Source: Roseomonas sp. (GTDB taxonomy: Bacteria > Pseudomonadota > Alphaproteobacteria > Acetobacterales > Acetobacteraceae). Taken from it: a stretch of DNA of 45,385 nucleotides. A program made the position numbers and the translations under genes. This document shows, in pieces, positions 1 through 7,736 of the stretch (the stretch's first letter is position 1; each line of letters begins with the position of its first letter). Under the pieces are notes generated by a model. It searched no databases and had not been told where the DNA came from. It worked only from the letters and a program-made list of their open reading frames with translations. The DNA lies in contig JADCGA010000044.1 of NCBI GenBank assembly GCA_020249265.1, positions 1 to 45,385 on the forward strand. The letters are read 5' to 3'.

Positions 1-86
1 GAGGGGTGTTCCCCCTCGTGATCCATTACCATCCGCACCGCGCGGGCACGGACTTCAGGGGAAAACTTGTTCGTCGTCTTGCTCAT
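1..86 (-). CDS. IS3-family transposase OrfA, N-terminal fragment cut by the window edge
   Basis: Starting at the ATG complementary to 84-86, 28 codons can be read before the window ends. The protein begins [20 protein letters not shown], the N-terminus of many IS3-family OrfA proteins, which carry a helix-turn-helix for binding the element ends. It lies 54 bp inside the element terminus at 140, the usual arrangement. Whether the gene is complete outside the window is unknown. Confidence 0.8.
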   Translation of the reverse strand, partial: MSKTTNKFSPEVRARAVRMVMDHEGEHP

Positions 87-140
87 AACGGCTCCATCCT
101 ATTTGGAAGTTGGAGCCTCCGACAAACCCGGAGCGGTTCA
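1..140 (-). mobile_element. Truncated end of an IS3-family insertion sequence
   Basis: The element's terminus reads, on the minus strand from 140, TGAACCGCTCCGGGTTTGTC, which begins with the TG and matches the style of IS3-family terminal inverted repeats. It is followed by a short leader and the start of an OrfA-like transposase gene at 86. The element runs off the left edge of the window, so the other end and the target duplication cannot be checked. Seen: terminus and transposase N-terminus. Known: IS3 elements carry orfA/orfB joined by frameshifting. The insertion lies next to a phage tail module. Confidence 0.8.
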
Positions 141-213
141 TGGGTGCCCCCAAAAAAGCACCTTGAAACACGCCTTAGGGCGTTTGAGAATCCATAGAGT
201 CCACACAACCTAG

Positions 214-261
214 TGGTCCGATCGCTGCTGTCGGTTCCCGATAGCAGCGTCAGTCGGACCA
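214..261. repeat. Long imperfect inverted repeat (hairpin)
   Basis: TGGTCCGA at 214-221 pairs with TCGGACCA at 254-261. Inside, CGCTGCTGTCGG pairs with CCGATAGCAGCG with one G-U-type mismatch, around a 3-nt loop. A few unpaired bases sit between the two stems on the right arm. No T-run follows on either strand, so a simple intrinsic terminator is unlikely. It could be the relic of a mobile-element end or a structured RNA. Confidence 0.5.
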
Positions 262-409
262 CCAAATATGGGGCTAGTGGTGCGCCGAGGCAGTTTTGGA
301 TCAGAAAAGTTTAGCATGAATCGCACCACGAGCGGTGGCCTTCTTTTAGCGAAATGCCGCGCAATCTTGAGGGGGGGGGAGGAAATTTCGCTGACCGGGT
401 AAATTTTCC

Positions 410-438
410 TTGACAATAGGCTTTAGTTCCTTTATCTG
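410..438 (+). promoter_or_regulatory. Possible sigma70-type promoter for the tail module
   Basis: A perfect TTGACA (410-415) is followed after 17 bp by TATCTG (433-438), which matches only three of six consensus -10 bases. It points toward the tail genes and lies about 115 bp before the first start codon. The -35 box is strong and the -10 box weak. Confidence 0.4.
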
Positions 439-555
439 GTGCCTATCAAGGGCCGAATTGCGCCCGAATCTCCCCCCTCCCCCCCTGAACCTTCACCCCA
501 AGCTTGCCACCAGCCCGGCGCGCGCCCGGCTGCCTGGCAGCGTGCAGGAGCGCCC

Positions 556-1206
556 ATGCCTTTCATCGCCACCAGCCTCTCGGCGCTCAGCGCCGCGAAT
601 GGCTTTACCCTATGGCATTACCGCACCACCGATAACCGTGCCGAGACAGGGGTCGCAGGCTATTTCACGCCAGCCGCGGACCGGGTGCGCATTGGTGATA
701 TCATCCTTGTGCAGGCGAGTGACGGCACAACCATGTTGCCGGTACGCGCCGGCAATCTGACCGGTGCGGCAGTCGTGCTCGACTCGCTTGGAGCACCGCC
801 GGAGATTCAGCGTTCGGCTTATCTGCCCTTCAGCATCAGCCTGACCGGGACCACCGAGGCGCGGGCCATCACCATTGATCCCATGCCCAATGCCATCGAA
901 CCTGGCGCTTCCGTTCCAGTCGGCGCAACGATCCTGGGCAACATCACGAATATTACCTTCCAGATCCGTAACGCAGCCGGGACTGTCCTTGCCACTCAGG
1001 CATCTGCGGTCGCCAATGGTCGGGCGAGTGTACTCTTTCCTGCTCAGGCCTCGGGCGGCGGTTATCGCATCCTGGCGCGCAATACGGCGGATACCAATCA
1101 TTTCTCCCTCTCCGCGCCTTTTGCCATCGGCATGGCGCCGCGACTGTTGAATGAAGAAGGCGGCGTCGTGCTGCTCGAAGACAGTGGTCAGCTGCTGCTG
1201 TTCTGA
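556..1206 (+). CDS. Phage tail-associated hypothetical protein
   Basis: A 216-residue protein without a family I can name with certainty. The start at 556 is chosen over an upstream GTG at 439 because AGGAG lies 5 nt before this ATG and the first 39 codons of the longer frame are low-complexity Pro/Ala. The N-terminus (MPFIATSLSALSAANGFTLW) and a small domain around residues 10-65 suggest a compact beta-rich phage structural protein. The rest is Thr/Ala/Gly-rich with alternating hydrophobics, as in tail-fibre and surface proteins. It precedes a beta-helix tail-spike gene by 87 bp in the same orientation. Function as a tail or host-recognition component is inferred from context. Confidence 0.55.
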   Translation: MPFIATSLSALSAANGFTLWHYRTTDNRAETGVAGYFTPAADRVRIGDIILVQASDGTTMLPVRAGNLTGAAVVLDSLGAPPEIQRSAYLPFSISLTGTTEARAITIDPMPNAIEPGASVPVGATILGNITNITFQIRNAAGTVLATQASAVANGRASVLFPAQASGGGYRILARNTADTNHFSLSAPFAIGMAPRLLNEEGGVVLLEDSGQLLLF

Positions 1207-1293
1207 ACCCCCCCTTTCCCCAAAACCCCGCCCCTGCCTGGCTTCGGATGGAAGAATCCGATGTGCCTGGCCTCAACCATGAAAAGGTAACCC

Positions 1294-3228
1294 ATGTCAG
1301 ATACCAAGATCAGCGCGCTTCCCAGCGTGACCAACACCGCTGATGCGGATATGCTGCCCGTTGTCCAGACAAGTGGTGCAACGCTTACGACGCGCCGCGC
1401 GAGCCTGGCGCAATTGCGCAGCGGCCTGTTCGTGGAACGCCCCTTCCATGTGCGCGACTATGGCGCTGTCGGCAATGGTGTTGCCGATGACGGGCCGGCT
1501 ATCCAGGCTGCCATCAATGCCATGAAGCTCGCGGGCGGCGGTGTTCTGCAATTCGGCCCACGCATTTATCGCATTGCGAGCCCTGTCGTGATCAATGGCG
1601 TCACGGTGATCCTGCAGGGGGCCGGCTTTACCGAAGGCCCGAATGAGGCGAACGGCACCTGGATACGCATTGATCAGACCGGTTTCACGCCCTTCACCTT
1701 CTCTGGCACCATGGCGCGCGGTTCCATTGTGCGCGACATTGCCATCCGGCAATTTCATCCGAATCCAAGCGCCACCTGGGTACCAAATGATTACGATTAT
1801 GTCTTCAGGGTGCAGGATTGTCTTGGCGCCGTGGATTTCGACAATGTCTTCCTGGTCGCGGTCAATCGCGGGATCTGGTGCGACAATTCCGGGCGCATGA
1901 ACATCAGGCGTCTGCGCGGGCAGGTCTATACGCGCGGGGTTGAAGTTGATCGCTGTCTCGACATTTGCCGTCTGGAACATGTCCATTTCTGGACCTTCCA
2001 CACCAATGACGCGAATATTCTCACGTGGCAGCAGAACAACCAGGATGCGCTGGTTTTCCGAAAGGTGGATGGTGTTTTCCTGGATGACATCTTCGTGCTT
2101 GGGGCGCGTTCCACGCTGCGCTTCAGCTCCTCCGCATCCGGTGTCACCACCAAATTCTATGGCAGCAACATTTATGCCGATTTCTCAAAATATGGTGTCT
2201 GGATTGATGGTAATGGCGTTGAAGGCCAGATCGCCAACATCACAACGCAATCGGAACGCCTCAACCCCGCTGATGGCACGCCATTTGTCGGCGCAGTCGG
2301 CATTCAGATTGATGGAAACAATGCGCGCGTCCAGATCGGCAATCTGCGCATAGACGATGCCGAAAGCAATGCCATCCGCGTCAATGGCAGCGACAATCGC
2401 CTGGATATCTTCGCCTTCCGTGTCGAATACTATAACCGCCTGAACAATGGTTCTGCCGCGATCCATCTTGCCAATGTGGTCACCGGCACGCCCAACCAGG
2501 TCTATCTCGGCTCCCCGGCCGTGCTTGGCAATGGCAATGGCGGGCCTTTGGTCAATGCCGGCACGAATGGTTTCGTTGCCTCTGCCGCACCTGCCGGGCG
2601 CGTTGACCGGCCTGGTGTGATGGTGGGCACGCAGGATGCTGGCCTATTTCAACCCAACGCCACCAGCCTCGCGCTCAGCGTTGGCGCTGCTGAACAGATA
2701 CGCCTGTCGTCGGGGAATATCTCAATGGGCGGCGCGCCCGGTGGACATGCTTTTGCCGTTACGACCCCAGCAAGCAACGTCAATCAGGTGACAGTGACGG
2801 GCAGCGCGGCGGGCGGCACGCCCAGCCTTGCCGCAAGTGGCACGGATGCGAATATTCCGCTTGCCCTTTCGGCGAAGAACATTGCACCGGTTCGGCTGAA
2901 CAGCCGCGGCAATATCGCGCTTGAAGTCAACGCGGTGGCGACACCGGTGAATTTCGTGCGCATCAATGGTTCGGGCGCTGCCGCACCGCCGCAAATCACT
3001 GCCCAGGGTACCGATACGAATGTGAATTTGTTGCTGCTAGGCAAGGGTACCGGCGCGGTGCAGGCAGGCTCTCCGTTGCAATTGCCATCCTTTACGGTGG
3101 CCACGCTGCCGCCTGCGGCCACCTATCTGCGCTGCCTGATTTATGTCGCCGATGGCACTGCCAATAAGCGCTTCGCGGTCAGTGATGGCACAAGCTGGCG
3201 CTGGCCTGATGGCGCGGTTGTTGCCTGA
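1294..3228 (+). CDS. Tail-spike/tail-fibre protein with pectate-lyase-like beta-helix
   Basis: A 644-residue protein. Residues 1-45 (KISALPSVTNTADADMLPVV) resemble the short N-terminal segment found on many phage tail fibres and spikes. From about residue 51 it enters a right-handed beta-helix domain of the pectate lyase superfamily type (FHVRDYGAVGNGVADDGPAI), a fold used by phages to bind or depolymerise surface polysaccharide. Asn/Gly-rich repeats continue to about residue 380. The C-terminal 250 residues are Ala/Gly/Asn-rich with repeated TGTDTN/SGTDAN-like turns, as in trimeric fibres. No catalytic residues can be assigned by eye. AAAAGGT precedes the ATG. Receptor binding is inferred. 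Confidence 0.75.
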   Translation: MSDTKISALPSVTNTADADMLPVVQTSGATLTTRRASLAQLRSGLFVERPFHVRDYGAVGNGVADDGPAIQAAINAMKLAGGGVLQFGPRIYRIASPVVINGVTVILQGAGFTEGPNEANGTWIRIDQTGFTPFTFSGTMARGSIVRDIAIRQFHPNPSATWVPNDYDYVFRVQDCLGAVDFDNVFLVAVNRGIWCDNSGRMNIRRLRGQVYTRGVEVDRCLDICRLEHVHFWTFHTNDANILTWQQNNQDALVFRKVDGVFLDDIFVLGARSTLRFSSSASGVTTKFYGSNIYADFSKYGVWIDGNGVEGQIANITTQSERLNPADGTPFVGAVGIQIDGNNARVQIGNLRIDDAESNAIRVNGSDNRLDIFAFRVEYYNRLNNGSAAIHLANVVTGTPNQVYLGSPAVLGNGNGGPLVNAGTNGFVASAAPAGRVDRPGVMVGTQDAGLFQPNATSLALSVGAAEQIRLSSGNISMGGAPGGHAFAVTTPASNVNQVTVTGSAAGGTPSLAASGTDANIPLALSAKNIAPVRLNSRGNIALEVNAVATPVNFVRINGSGAAAPPQITAQGTDTNVNLLLLGKGTGAVQAGSPLQLPSFTVATLPPAATYLRCLIYVADGTANKRFAVSDGTSWRWPDGAVVA

Positions 3229-3249
3229 TCTTCAAAGCATGTTTTCGTG

Positions 3250-3285
3250 CCTGATCCGCCATGCGGCTTGCGTGTGCGGATCAGG
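3250..3285. terminator. Hairpin between tail genes
   Basis: CCTGATCCGC (3250-3259) and GCGGATCAGG (3276-3285) form a perfect 10-bp stem with a 16-nt loop, in the 92-bp gap between the tail-spike gene and the next small gene. There is no T-run directly after it. It could attenuate transcription or stabilise the upstream mRNA end. Confidence 0.4.
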
Positions 3286-3320
3286 TGCCAACCGCAACTG
3301 ATCCATTCAGGAAGAACAAA

Positions 3321-3695
3321 ATGACCTCCATGACCGATTATGCGAAGAATCTGCTTGGCCGATCCGTGGTTGGCCGACGCCCGGCGCAGCCTTCGGCTGT
3401 CTTTATTGCGCTGGGCACCGGCGGTTCGGATGCCAGCGGCCTTTCCGGGGAACCCACCGGTACGGGCTATACCCGCCAGGCCGTGACCTTCTTTGGCACG
3501 GGCCTGCAATACAATGTTTCCCAACTGCGCTTCACCTTCACCAGCGCCCCCGGTACGCTTACCCATATCGGGGTGTTTGATGCGCTTACAGCGGGCAATC
3601 CGCTGCTATGGGCGCCGCTGGCAACACCGGTGACGCTAACGGTGCCGGGCATTGTGAACATCCCCGTCAATAGCATGAGCGTTGTTGGGGATTGA
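3321..3695 (+). CDS. Small phage tail-fibre-associated protein
   Basis: A 124-residue protein containing PSAVFIALGTGGSDASGLSG and TRQAVTF, features of small phage or prophage structural proteins that follow tail-fibre genes in alphaproteobacteria. The start at 3321 has AGGAAG six bases upstream; an in-frame ATG at 3330 is possible. The body is beta-rich with many Thr/Gly/Pro and no signal peptide. It is the last gene of the module and converges on the DUF3576 gene. No other phage functions (capsid, terminase, integrase) occur in the window, so this is an isolated cassette, a remnant, or the edge of a prophage to the left. Confidence 0.6.
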   Translation: MTSMTDYAKNLLGRSVVGRRPAQPSAVFIALGTGGSDASGLSGEPTGTGYTRQAVTFFGTGLQYNVSQLRFTFTSAPGTLTHIGVFDALTAGNPLLWAPLATPVTLTVPGIVNIPVNSMSVVGD

Positions 3696-3723
3696 ACCGA
3701 GGGAAATCAGCCTGTGCCGACCC

Positions 3724-3743
3724 GCCAAGTGTTACCACTTGGC
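3724..3743. repeat. Decayed copy of the GCCAAGTG palindromic repeat; likely bidirectional terminator
   Basis: GCCAAGTG and CACTTGGC form a perfect 8-bp stem with a TTAC loop between two convergent genes. The same core is the centre of the 44-bp repeats at 23508, 34672, 45276 and 45334. Here the outer GCATTTTC/GAAAATGC arms are largely lost. Confidence 0.55.
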
Positions 3744-3754
3744 TTTCCCATGCC

Positions 3755-4321
3755 TCATCGCCCGGCTGATTGGCTCCGTAATTCGCGCGCGCGGGTCAGC
3801 ACCTTGTCTTCCAACTCCGCGCCCGTTGCGGTGCTGACCGGCGCATCCACCCAGCCGCCCGGCCCGCGTACCTGGCGAAACACCGAAATCCGCACACCGT
3901 CGGAGCGCAATTGCCGCCCAAGCACATAGGCGGTCGCCTTGAAGCGTTCACTGGAAACGCCACCCGGCGCATGCCAATCCGTGATGATGACCCCACCGAA
4001 AGGATCAGCCGAGGCCAAGGGCATGAAGGAAAGCGTATCCAAAGTCGCGCGCCACAGGAAGGCATTGACGCCAAGCCCGCCGGCGCCAGCGCCGCCTTCC
4101 TGTCCCTTTTCCGTCCCGCCGCCAAAAACGGTAAGGCCACCCGAAGTGCCCGCCGCCGATGTCGAGCGCAGCAATTGTTCGCGCCGGCTCCCGGTATTGT
4201 ATTCGTCGCGCTCCACTTCGCGGAGCTGCGAGGAATCCGAACTACACGCAGCCATGATCAGCGCGAGCGGAAAAAGCAGGGCGGTGCGGGGAAAAGGGGG
4301 CAGATGGCGAAGGATGCTCAT
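3755..4321 (-). CDS. DUF3576 family lipoprotein
   Basis: A 188-residue protein with an N-terminal signal and a lipobox-like LIMAAC ending at Cys26, so probably a membrane-anchored periplasmic lipoprotein. The conserved core NAFLWRATLDTLSFMPLASA followed by DPFGGVIITDWHAPGG is the signature of DUF3576 proteins of alphaproteobacteria. A Gly-rich linker (about residues 60-85) joins the lipobox to this domain. Molecular function is unknown for the family. It is transcribed away from the VLCFA operon end, 135 bp downstream of it on the same strand, and a 10-bp direct repeat lies in its upstream region. Confidence 0.85.
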   Translation of the reverse strand: MSILRHLPPFPRTALLFPLALIMAACSSDSSQLREVERDEYNTGSRREQLLRSTSAAGTSGGLTVFGGGTEKGQEGGAGAGGLGVNAFLWRATLDTLSFMPLASADPFGGVIITDWHAPGGVSSERFKATAYVLGRQLRSDGVRISVFRQVRGPGGWVDAPVSTATGAELEDKVLTRARELRSQSAGR

Positions 4322-4330
4322 GGCAGCCTT

Positions 4331-4404
4331 CTAGCCTATCTCACCCGATACTGAAAAGGGAATCCGCAAGCCCCAGTAAGTGATGCGATTCATGCTAGCC
4401 TATC
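4331..4404 (-). promoter_or_regulatory. 10-bp direct repeats upstream of the DUF3576 gene
   Basis: CTAGCCTATC occurs at 4331-4340 and again at 4395-4404, 64 bp apart, in the 135-bp gap before the DUF3576 start. On the minus strand both read GATAGGCTAG. They may be regulator sites or chance; no clear -35/-10 pair was found. Confidence 0.25.
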
Positions 4405-4456
4405 CCGATCCAAAACTGCCCCCGCGCACCACCAGCCCTTCACTTGGTAGTCCGCC

Positions 4457-5785
4457 CTAAGCCGGCGCCATCAGCCGCAATAAGGCGGCAGAAGCCAGCC
4501 GCGCCATGGCATTATCCGCCCGGCTGGTCAGCGCCATGGGCACCCTGAGGCCCAGCACAATCCCGGCAGACTCCGCCCCACCCAGATAGGCCAATTGCTT
4601 GGCGAGCATATTTCCCGCCTCCAAATCCGGCACCAGCAGGATATCCGCCTGGCCCGCCACCGGGGATTGAATGCCCTTGGCCGCCGCTGCAACCGGGCTG
4701 ATGGCGTTATCGAAGGCCAGCGGCCCATCCAGCAGGCCCCCCGTGATCTGCCCCCGCTCCGCCATTTTGCAAAGCGCCGCGGCATCCAAGGTGGCCTGCA
4801 TCTTGGGCGTCACGGTTTCAACCGCGGCCAGGATCGCGACCTTGGGCGTCGCTATGCCCATGGCCTGCGCCAGCTTGATGGCATTGCGAATGATATCGGC
4901 CTTGGCTTCCAGGTCGGGCGCGATATTCACCGCAGCATCCGTGATGATCAGCGGGCGCGGGTAAAGCGGCGCATCCAATACAAAGGCATGGCTCACGCGC
5001 CGTTCCGTGCGCAGTCCCGCTTCCTTCGCCAAAGCCGCGCCCAGCAATTCATCCGTATGCAGGCTGCCCTTCATCAGCGCCGCCGCCCGGCCTTGCCGCA
5101 CCAGCGCCACCGCTGCCTCGGCCGAGGCATGGCTATGTTCCGTGCCAATCAGAACGATGCCTGTAAGATCCAGCGATTCCTTGGCTGCAATGGCGCGAAT
5201 CCGCGCCTCCGGCCCCGTCAGGATCGGCGTAATCAGCCCTTGCTGCGCGGCCAGGATCGCACCGCGCAGGCTTTCCGCATCACAAGGATGCGCAACCGCG
5301 GTCGGCACTGGCGGCAGGGCGCGGCAACGGGCAAAAAGGTCTGCCATCACCTTGCCGGCATGCGGGCCAAGCCCGGTCATTTGCGGCAGGGCGCGCTCTT
5401 CGGCGGTGGTGGGGGGCAGCACCTCAACCTCGCCTTCCGCCAGCACCACGCCGCCAGGCCCTGTCACGCGGCTGCCTAGCCGCGCCACGCCCGCCTGCCG
5501 GTCAATATCCAGCACCACCAGGCCCGTGGTCAGCACATCACCTTCCGCCATGCCGCCGCCATAGCGGAGCGTTTCGGCAATGATCCGGCTGCCCGGCCCC
5601 GGAAAGCGCGTCGTGATCACATGGGCGAGCAATGCGCCCGCAGCGCGCGCCGGCACCACCTTGTCATCCAGGCCGAACATTACGGAAAAACGCGCGACAT
5701 TCGCGGCGCTCAGCGTATCCTGCGCTTCAAAGGATTCGCCGCGATCAAGTTCGGAAAGCGGCTTGGAACGCCTGATCGTGAGCAT
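4457..5785 (-). CDS. Bifunctional MaoC-like hydratase / phosphate acyl(butyryl)transferase
   Basis: A 442-residue fusion. Residues 1-130 form a MaoC-type hot-dog domain (FEAQDTLSAANVARFSVMFG, then AETLRYGGGMAEGD), and residues 145-440 a phosphate acetyl/butyryltransferase domain (VAHPCDAESLRGAILAAQQG; PLIITDAAVNIAPDLEAK; ADILLVPDLEAGNMLAKQL). Proteins of this layout are annotated as bifunctional enoyl-CoA hydratase/phosphate acetyltransferase. Its start lies 27 bp after the acyltransferase stop, so it is probably the last gene of the VLCFA operon. It is not part of the classic rhizobial cluster as I know it. It may process acyl-CoA or acyl-phosphate; that link is inferred. Confidence 0.85.
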   Translation of the reverse strand: MLTIRRSKPLSELDRGESFEAQDTLSAANVARFSVMFGLDDKVVPARAAGALLAHVITTRFPGPGSRIIAETLRYGGGMAEGDVLTTGLVVLDIDRQAGVARLGSRVTGPGGVVLAEGEVEVLPPTTAEERALPQMTGLGPHAGKVMADLFARCRALPPVPTAVAHPCDAESLRGAILAAQQGLITPILTGPEARIRAIAAKESLDLTGIVLIGTEHSHASAEAAVALVRQGRAAALMKGSLHTDELLGAALAKEAGLRTERRVSHAFVLDAPLYPRPLIITDAAVNIAPDLEAKADIIRNAIKLAQAMGIATPKVAILAAVETVTPKMQATLDAAALCKMAERGQITGGLLDGPLAFDNAISPVAAAAKGIQSPVAGQADILLVPDLEAGNMLAKQLAYLGGAESAGIVLGLRVPMALTSRADNAMARLASAALLRLMAPA

Positions 5786-5812
5786 GAAAACCCGCCTTTC
5801 CTATAAAGTTTG

Positions 5813-6691
5813 TTACCGCCAGCGACGATGCATCCAAAGCCATTGGCCGGGATATTCCCTGACCCAGCCTTCAATCACCTTGTTCATTTTTTGCGTGGCG
5901 GCGTTGATGTCAATCAAGCCTTCCGCATCGCGTGGCATGGCGATTTCCTCGGTCAATTCCAGACGAAACCGCCCATCGGGCAGGCGAATGGCGCGCGCGC
6001 CATGCACCGGGCAATCATAGCGTCGCGCCAATTGCGCGAGCAGCGGATTAGCCCCCGCCTCGCGCCCCATAAACATCACGCGCGGCCCACGCCCGAAGCG
6101 CTGATCCACCAGCATGCCGATATGCTGCCCCGCTTCCAACGCGCGGGCCAAACGTAGCGGCGCACCCATGCCGGCTGGCACCAAAACCCCCATGCTATCC
6201 TTACGCAGCCGCAGGATTTCCCGCGCTACGGCGGCGTTATTCGGCGTGCGATACAAAACCGCGCTGTCAATGCCGTGCTTGGCCGCCGCCACCGCCGGCA
6301 ATTCCCAATTCGCCAGATGCGCAGAAAACACGATGGCGGGCTTGCCGTTATCCCGCAGCCTTTTATACAGCGCTACGGTTTCGGCGGAGGCGCTGATATG
6401 CCCGTCTGGCTTCGGGTTTTCGGGATCGAAATCCCAAATCCGATCCATATGGACATATTCGCATGCGGTGCGGCCCAGATTGTCCCAGGCTTCGGTCAGA
6501 ATGGCGGCAAGCTCCGCCGCCGATTTTTCGGGGAAGGCTGCCGCGATATTATCCCGCGCAATGCGATGGGCGGGCGTGATCGGTCCCAGATTGCGTGCCA
6601 GAAATGCCCCAAAGGCCGGGCCGAAGCTTGGGCCCATCAAGCGCAGCAGGCCAAAGCCCGCGCGCAGCGCAAGCCCGATCAGAAAATTCAT
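5813..6691 (-). CDS. lpxXL: LpxXL-type lysophospholipid/lipid A acyltransferase
   Basis: A 292-residue member of the LpxL/HtrB acyltransferase family. The catalytic H-x4-E motif is seen as HLANWE (His125, Glu130), and the C-terminal EYPGQWLWMHRRW is the usual closing motif. The hydrophobic N-terminus (residues 1-32) should associate with the inner membrane. As the sixth gene of an acpXL-fabZ-fabF2-fabF1-adh-lpxXL series, it most likely transfers a very-long-chain hydroxyacyl group from AcpXL to lipid A, as LpxXL does in rhizobia. Ordinary lauroyl transfer is the alternative; context favours LpxXL. Confidence 0.82.
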   Translation of the reverse strand: MNFLIGLALRAGFGLLRLMGPSFGPAFGAFLARNLGPITPAHRIARDNIAAAFPEKSAAELAAILTEAWDNLGRTACEYVHMDRIWDFDPENPKPDGHISASAETVALYKRLRDNGKPAIVFSAHLANWELPAVAAAKHGIDSAVLYRTPNNAAVAREILRLRKDSMGVLVPAGMGAPLRLARALEAGQHIGMLVDQRFGRGPRVMFMGREAGANPLLAQLARRYDCPVHGARAIRLPDGRFRLELTEEIAMPRDAEGLIDINAATQKMNKVIEGWVREYPGQWLWMHRRWR

Positions 6692-6710
6692 CCGCGTGGC
6701 GCGCTGCGCT

Positions 6711-7736
6711 TCACAGCGTCACCACAATCTTGCCGAAGACGCGCCGGCTTTCCAGCCGTTCCAGCCCCTCGGCAAAGCGTTCCAAAGGCACCACCGTATC
6801 CAGCACAGGCAAAATGCCGCGCGCCATTTTCGCATAGCCATCGGCGATATTGCGCATGGAGGCACCGAAGGACCCGAAGATGCGCAGCTGGCGCTGAAAC
6901 ACCATCATCAGATTGGTTTCAGCCGAAACGCCGGAGGTGGAACCACAAGTCACCAAGCGCCCACCCATTTTGAGCGACAGCAAGCTGCCCCCCCAGGTTG
7001 AAGCGCCGACATGTTCAAAGACAACATCCACGCCGCGCTTGCCGGTGACGCGCCGCGCCACGGTCGGGAAATTCTGCGTCGTGTAATTCACTACATGATC
7101 GGCGCCGAGCGCCTTGGCCTTGGCGCATTTTTCATCATCGCCCGCGGTCGCGATTACGGTGCAGCCCAAATCCTTCGCGATCCTGACGGCCACAGTGCCA
7201 ATGCCGGAACCAGCGGCATGGATCAGGATGGTCTCTCCCGCTTCCAGCTTGGCATTGTCGAACAGCATATGTTCCACGGTGGAAAAGGTGATCGGCCCGC
7301 AAGCGGCATCTTCGAAGGAAAGTGCATCAGGCACGCGCACCAAAAGCCGCGCATCCTGGTTCATCAATTCCTGCGCGAAGCCATCCAAATGGAAACCCTT
7401 CACGCCGCCAACATTTTCGCAAAGATTATCGCGCCCTTCGCGACACGCCTTGCACACGCCACAGGTCGCCGCGCCATAGGGCGCGACATGATCGCCAATC
7501 TTCCAGCCCGTCACGGCAGAACCAAGAGCGACGATTTCACCGACCGCTTCCGCGCCAACCGTAAGGGGCAGGTTCCGCTTGGCGAAGGCCATGCCGCGAA
7601 AGCCCCAGACATCAATGTGATTGAGCGCAACAGCGCGGATGCGAAGCTGCACCTCATGCGCGGCGGGTGGCGGCGGTGGGGCCACGGATTCCAGCCGCAA
7701 ATCGCGATCCCCATGCAGACGAAGTGCCCGCATCAT
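6711..7736 (-). CDS. Zinc-binding MDR dehydrogenase of the VLCFA cluster (AdhXL-like)
   Basis: A 341-residue medium-chain dehydrogenase. The structural-zinc lobe is intact (Cys92, Cys95, Cys98, Cys106 in CGVCKACREGRDNLC). The catalytic zinc site is not: the usual Cys is replaced in LNHIDVW and the GHE motif reads GAE. The nucleotide-binding turn HAAGSGIGTVAV is clear. This pattern fits an enoyl/quinone reductase-like enzyme rather than an alcohol dehydrogenase. It overlaps the upstream ketosynthase stop in an ATGA, so the two are translationally coupled. Rhizobial VLCFA clusters carry a comparable gene at this position; reduction of the enoyl-ACP intermediate is a plausible role (inference). 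Confidence 0.8.
   Translation of the reverse strand: MMRALRLHGDRDLRLESVAPPPPPAAHEVQLRIRAVALNHIDVWGFRGMAFAKRNLPLTVGAEAVGEIVALGSAVTGWKIGDHVAPYGAATCGVCKACREGRDNLCENVGGVKGFHLDGFAQELMNQDARLLVRVPDALSFEDAACGPITFSTVEHMLFDNAKLEAGETILIHAAGSGIGTVAVRIAKDLGCTVIATAGDDEKCAKAKALGADHVVNYTTQNFPTVARRVTGKRGVDVVFEHVGASTWGGSLLSLKMGGRLVTCGSTSGVSAETNLMMVFQRQLRIFGSFGASMRNIADGYAKMARGILPVLDTVVPLERFAEGLERLESRRVFGKIVVTL

Larger units (their letters stand above)
141..555. other. Non-coding stretch between the IS end and the tail module
   Basis: About 415 bp without a convincing gene. It is visibly more A/T-rich than the rest of the window and the short open frames in it resemble no known protein. It holds a long hairpin (214-261), a smaller one near 171-184, an eight-or-more G run near 371-379, and a possible promoter at 410-438. 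It is probably the upstream regulatory region of the tail module, or a remnant of a larger mobile region interrupted by the IS. Confidence 0.5.

Noticed and set aside
439-555. N-terminal extension of the first tail gene from a GTG at 439
   Set aside because: Low-complexity Pro/Ala sequence and a good AGGAG just before ATG 556; it also starts inside the -10 region of the possible promoter.
1297-2001. Long open frame on the minus strand inside the tail-spike gene
   Set aside because: Antisense shadow of a well-supported gene; no family resemblance or RBS.
3911-4354. Open frames on the + strand over the DUF3576 gene
   Set aside because: Antisense to a recognisable DUF3576 protein; composition is Arg/Pro-rich as expected for a shadow.
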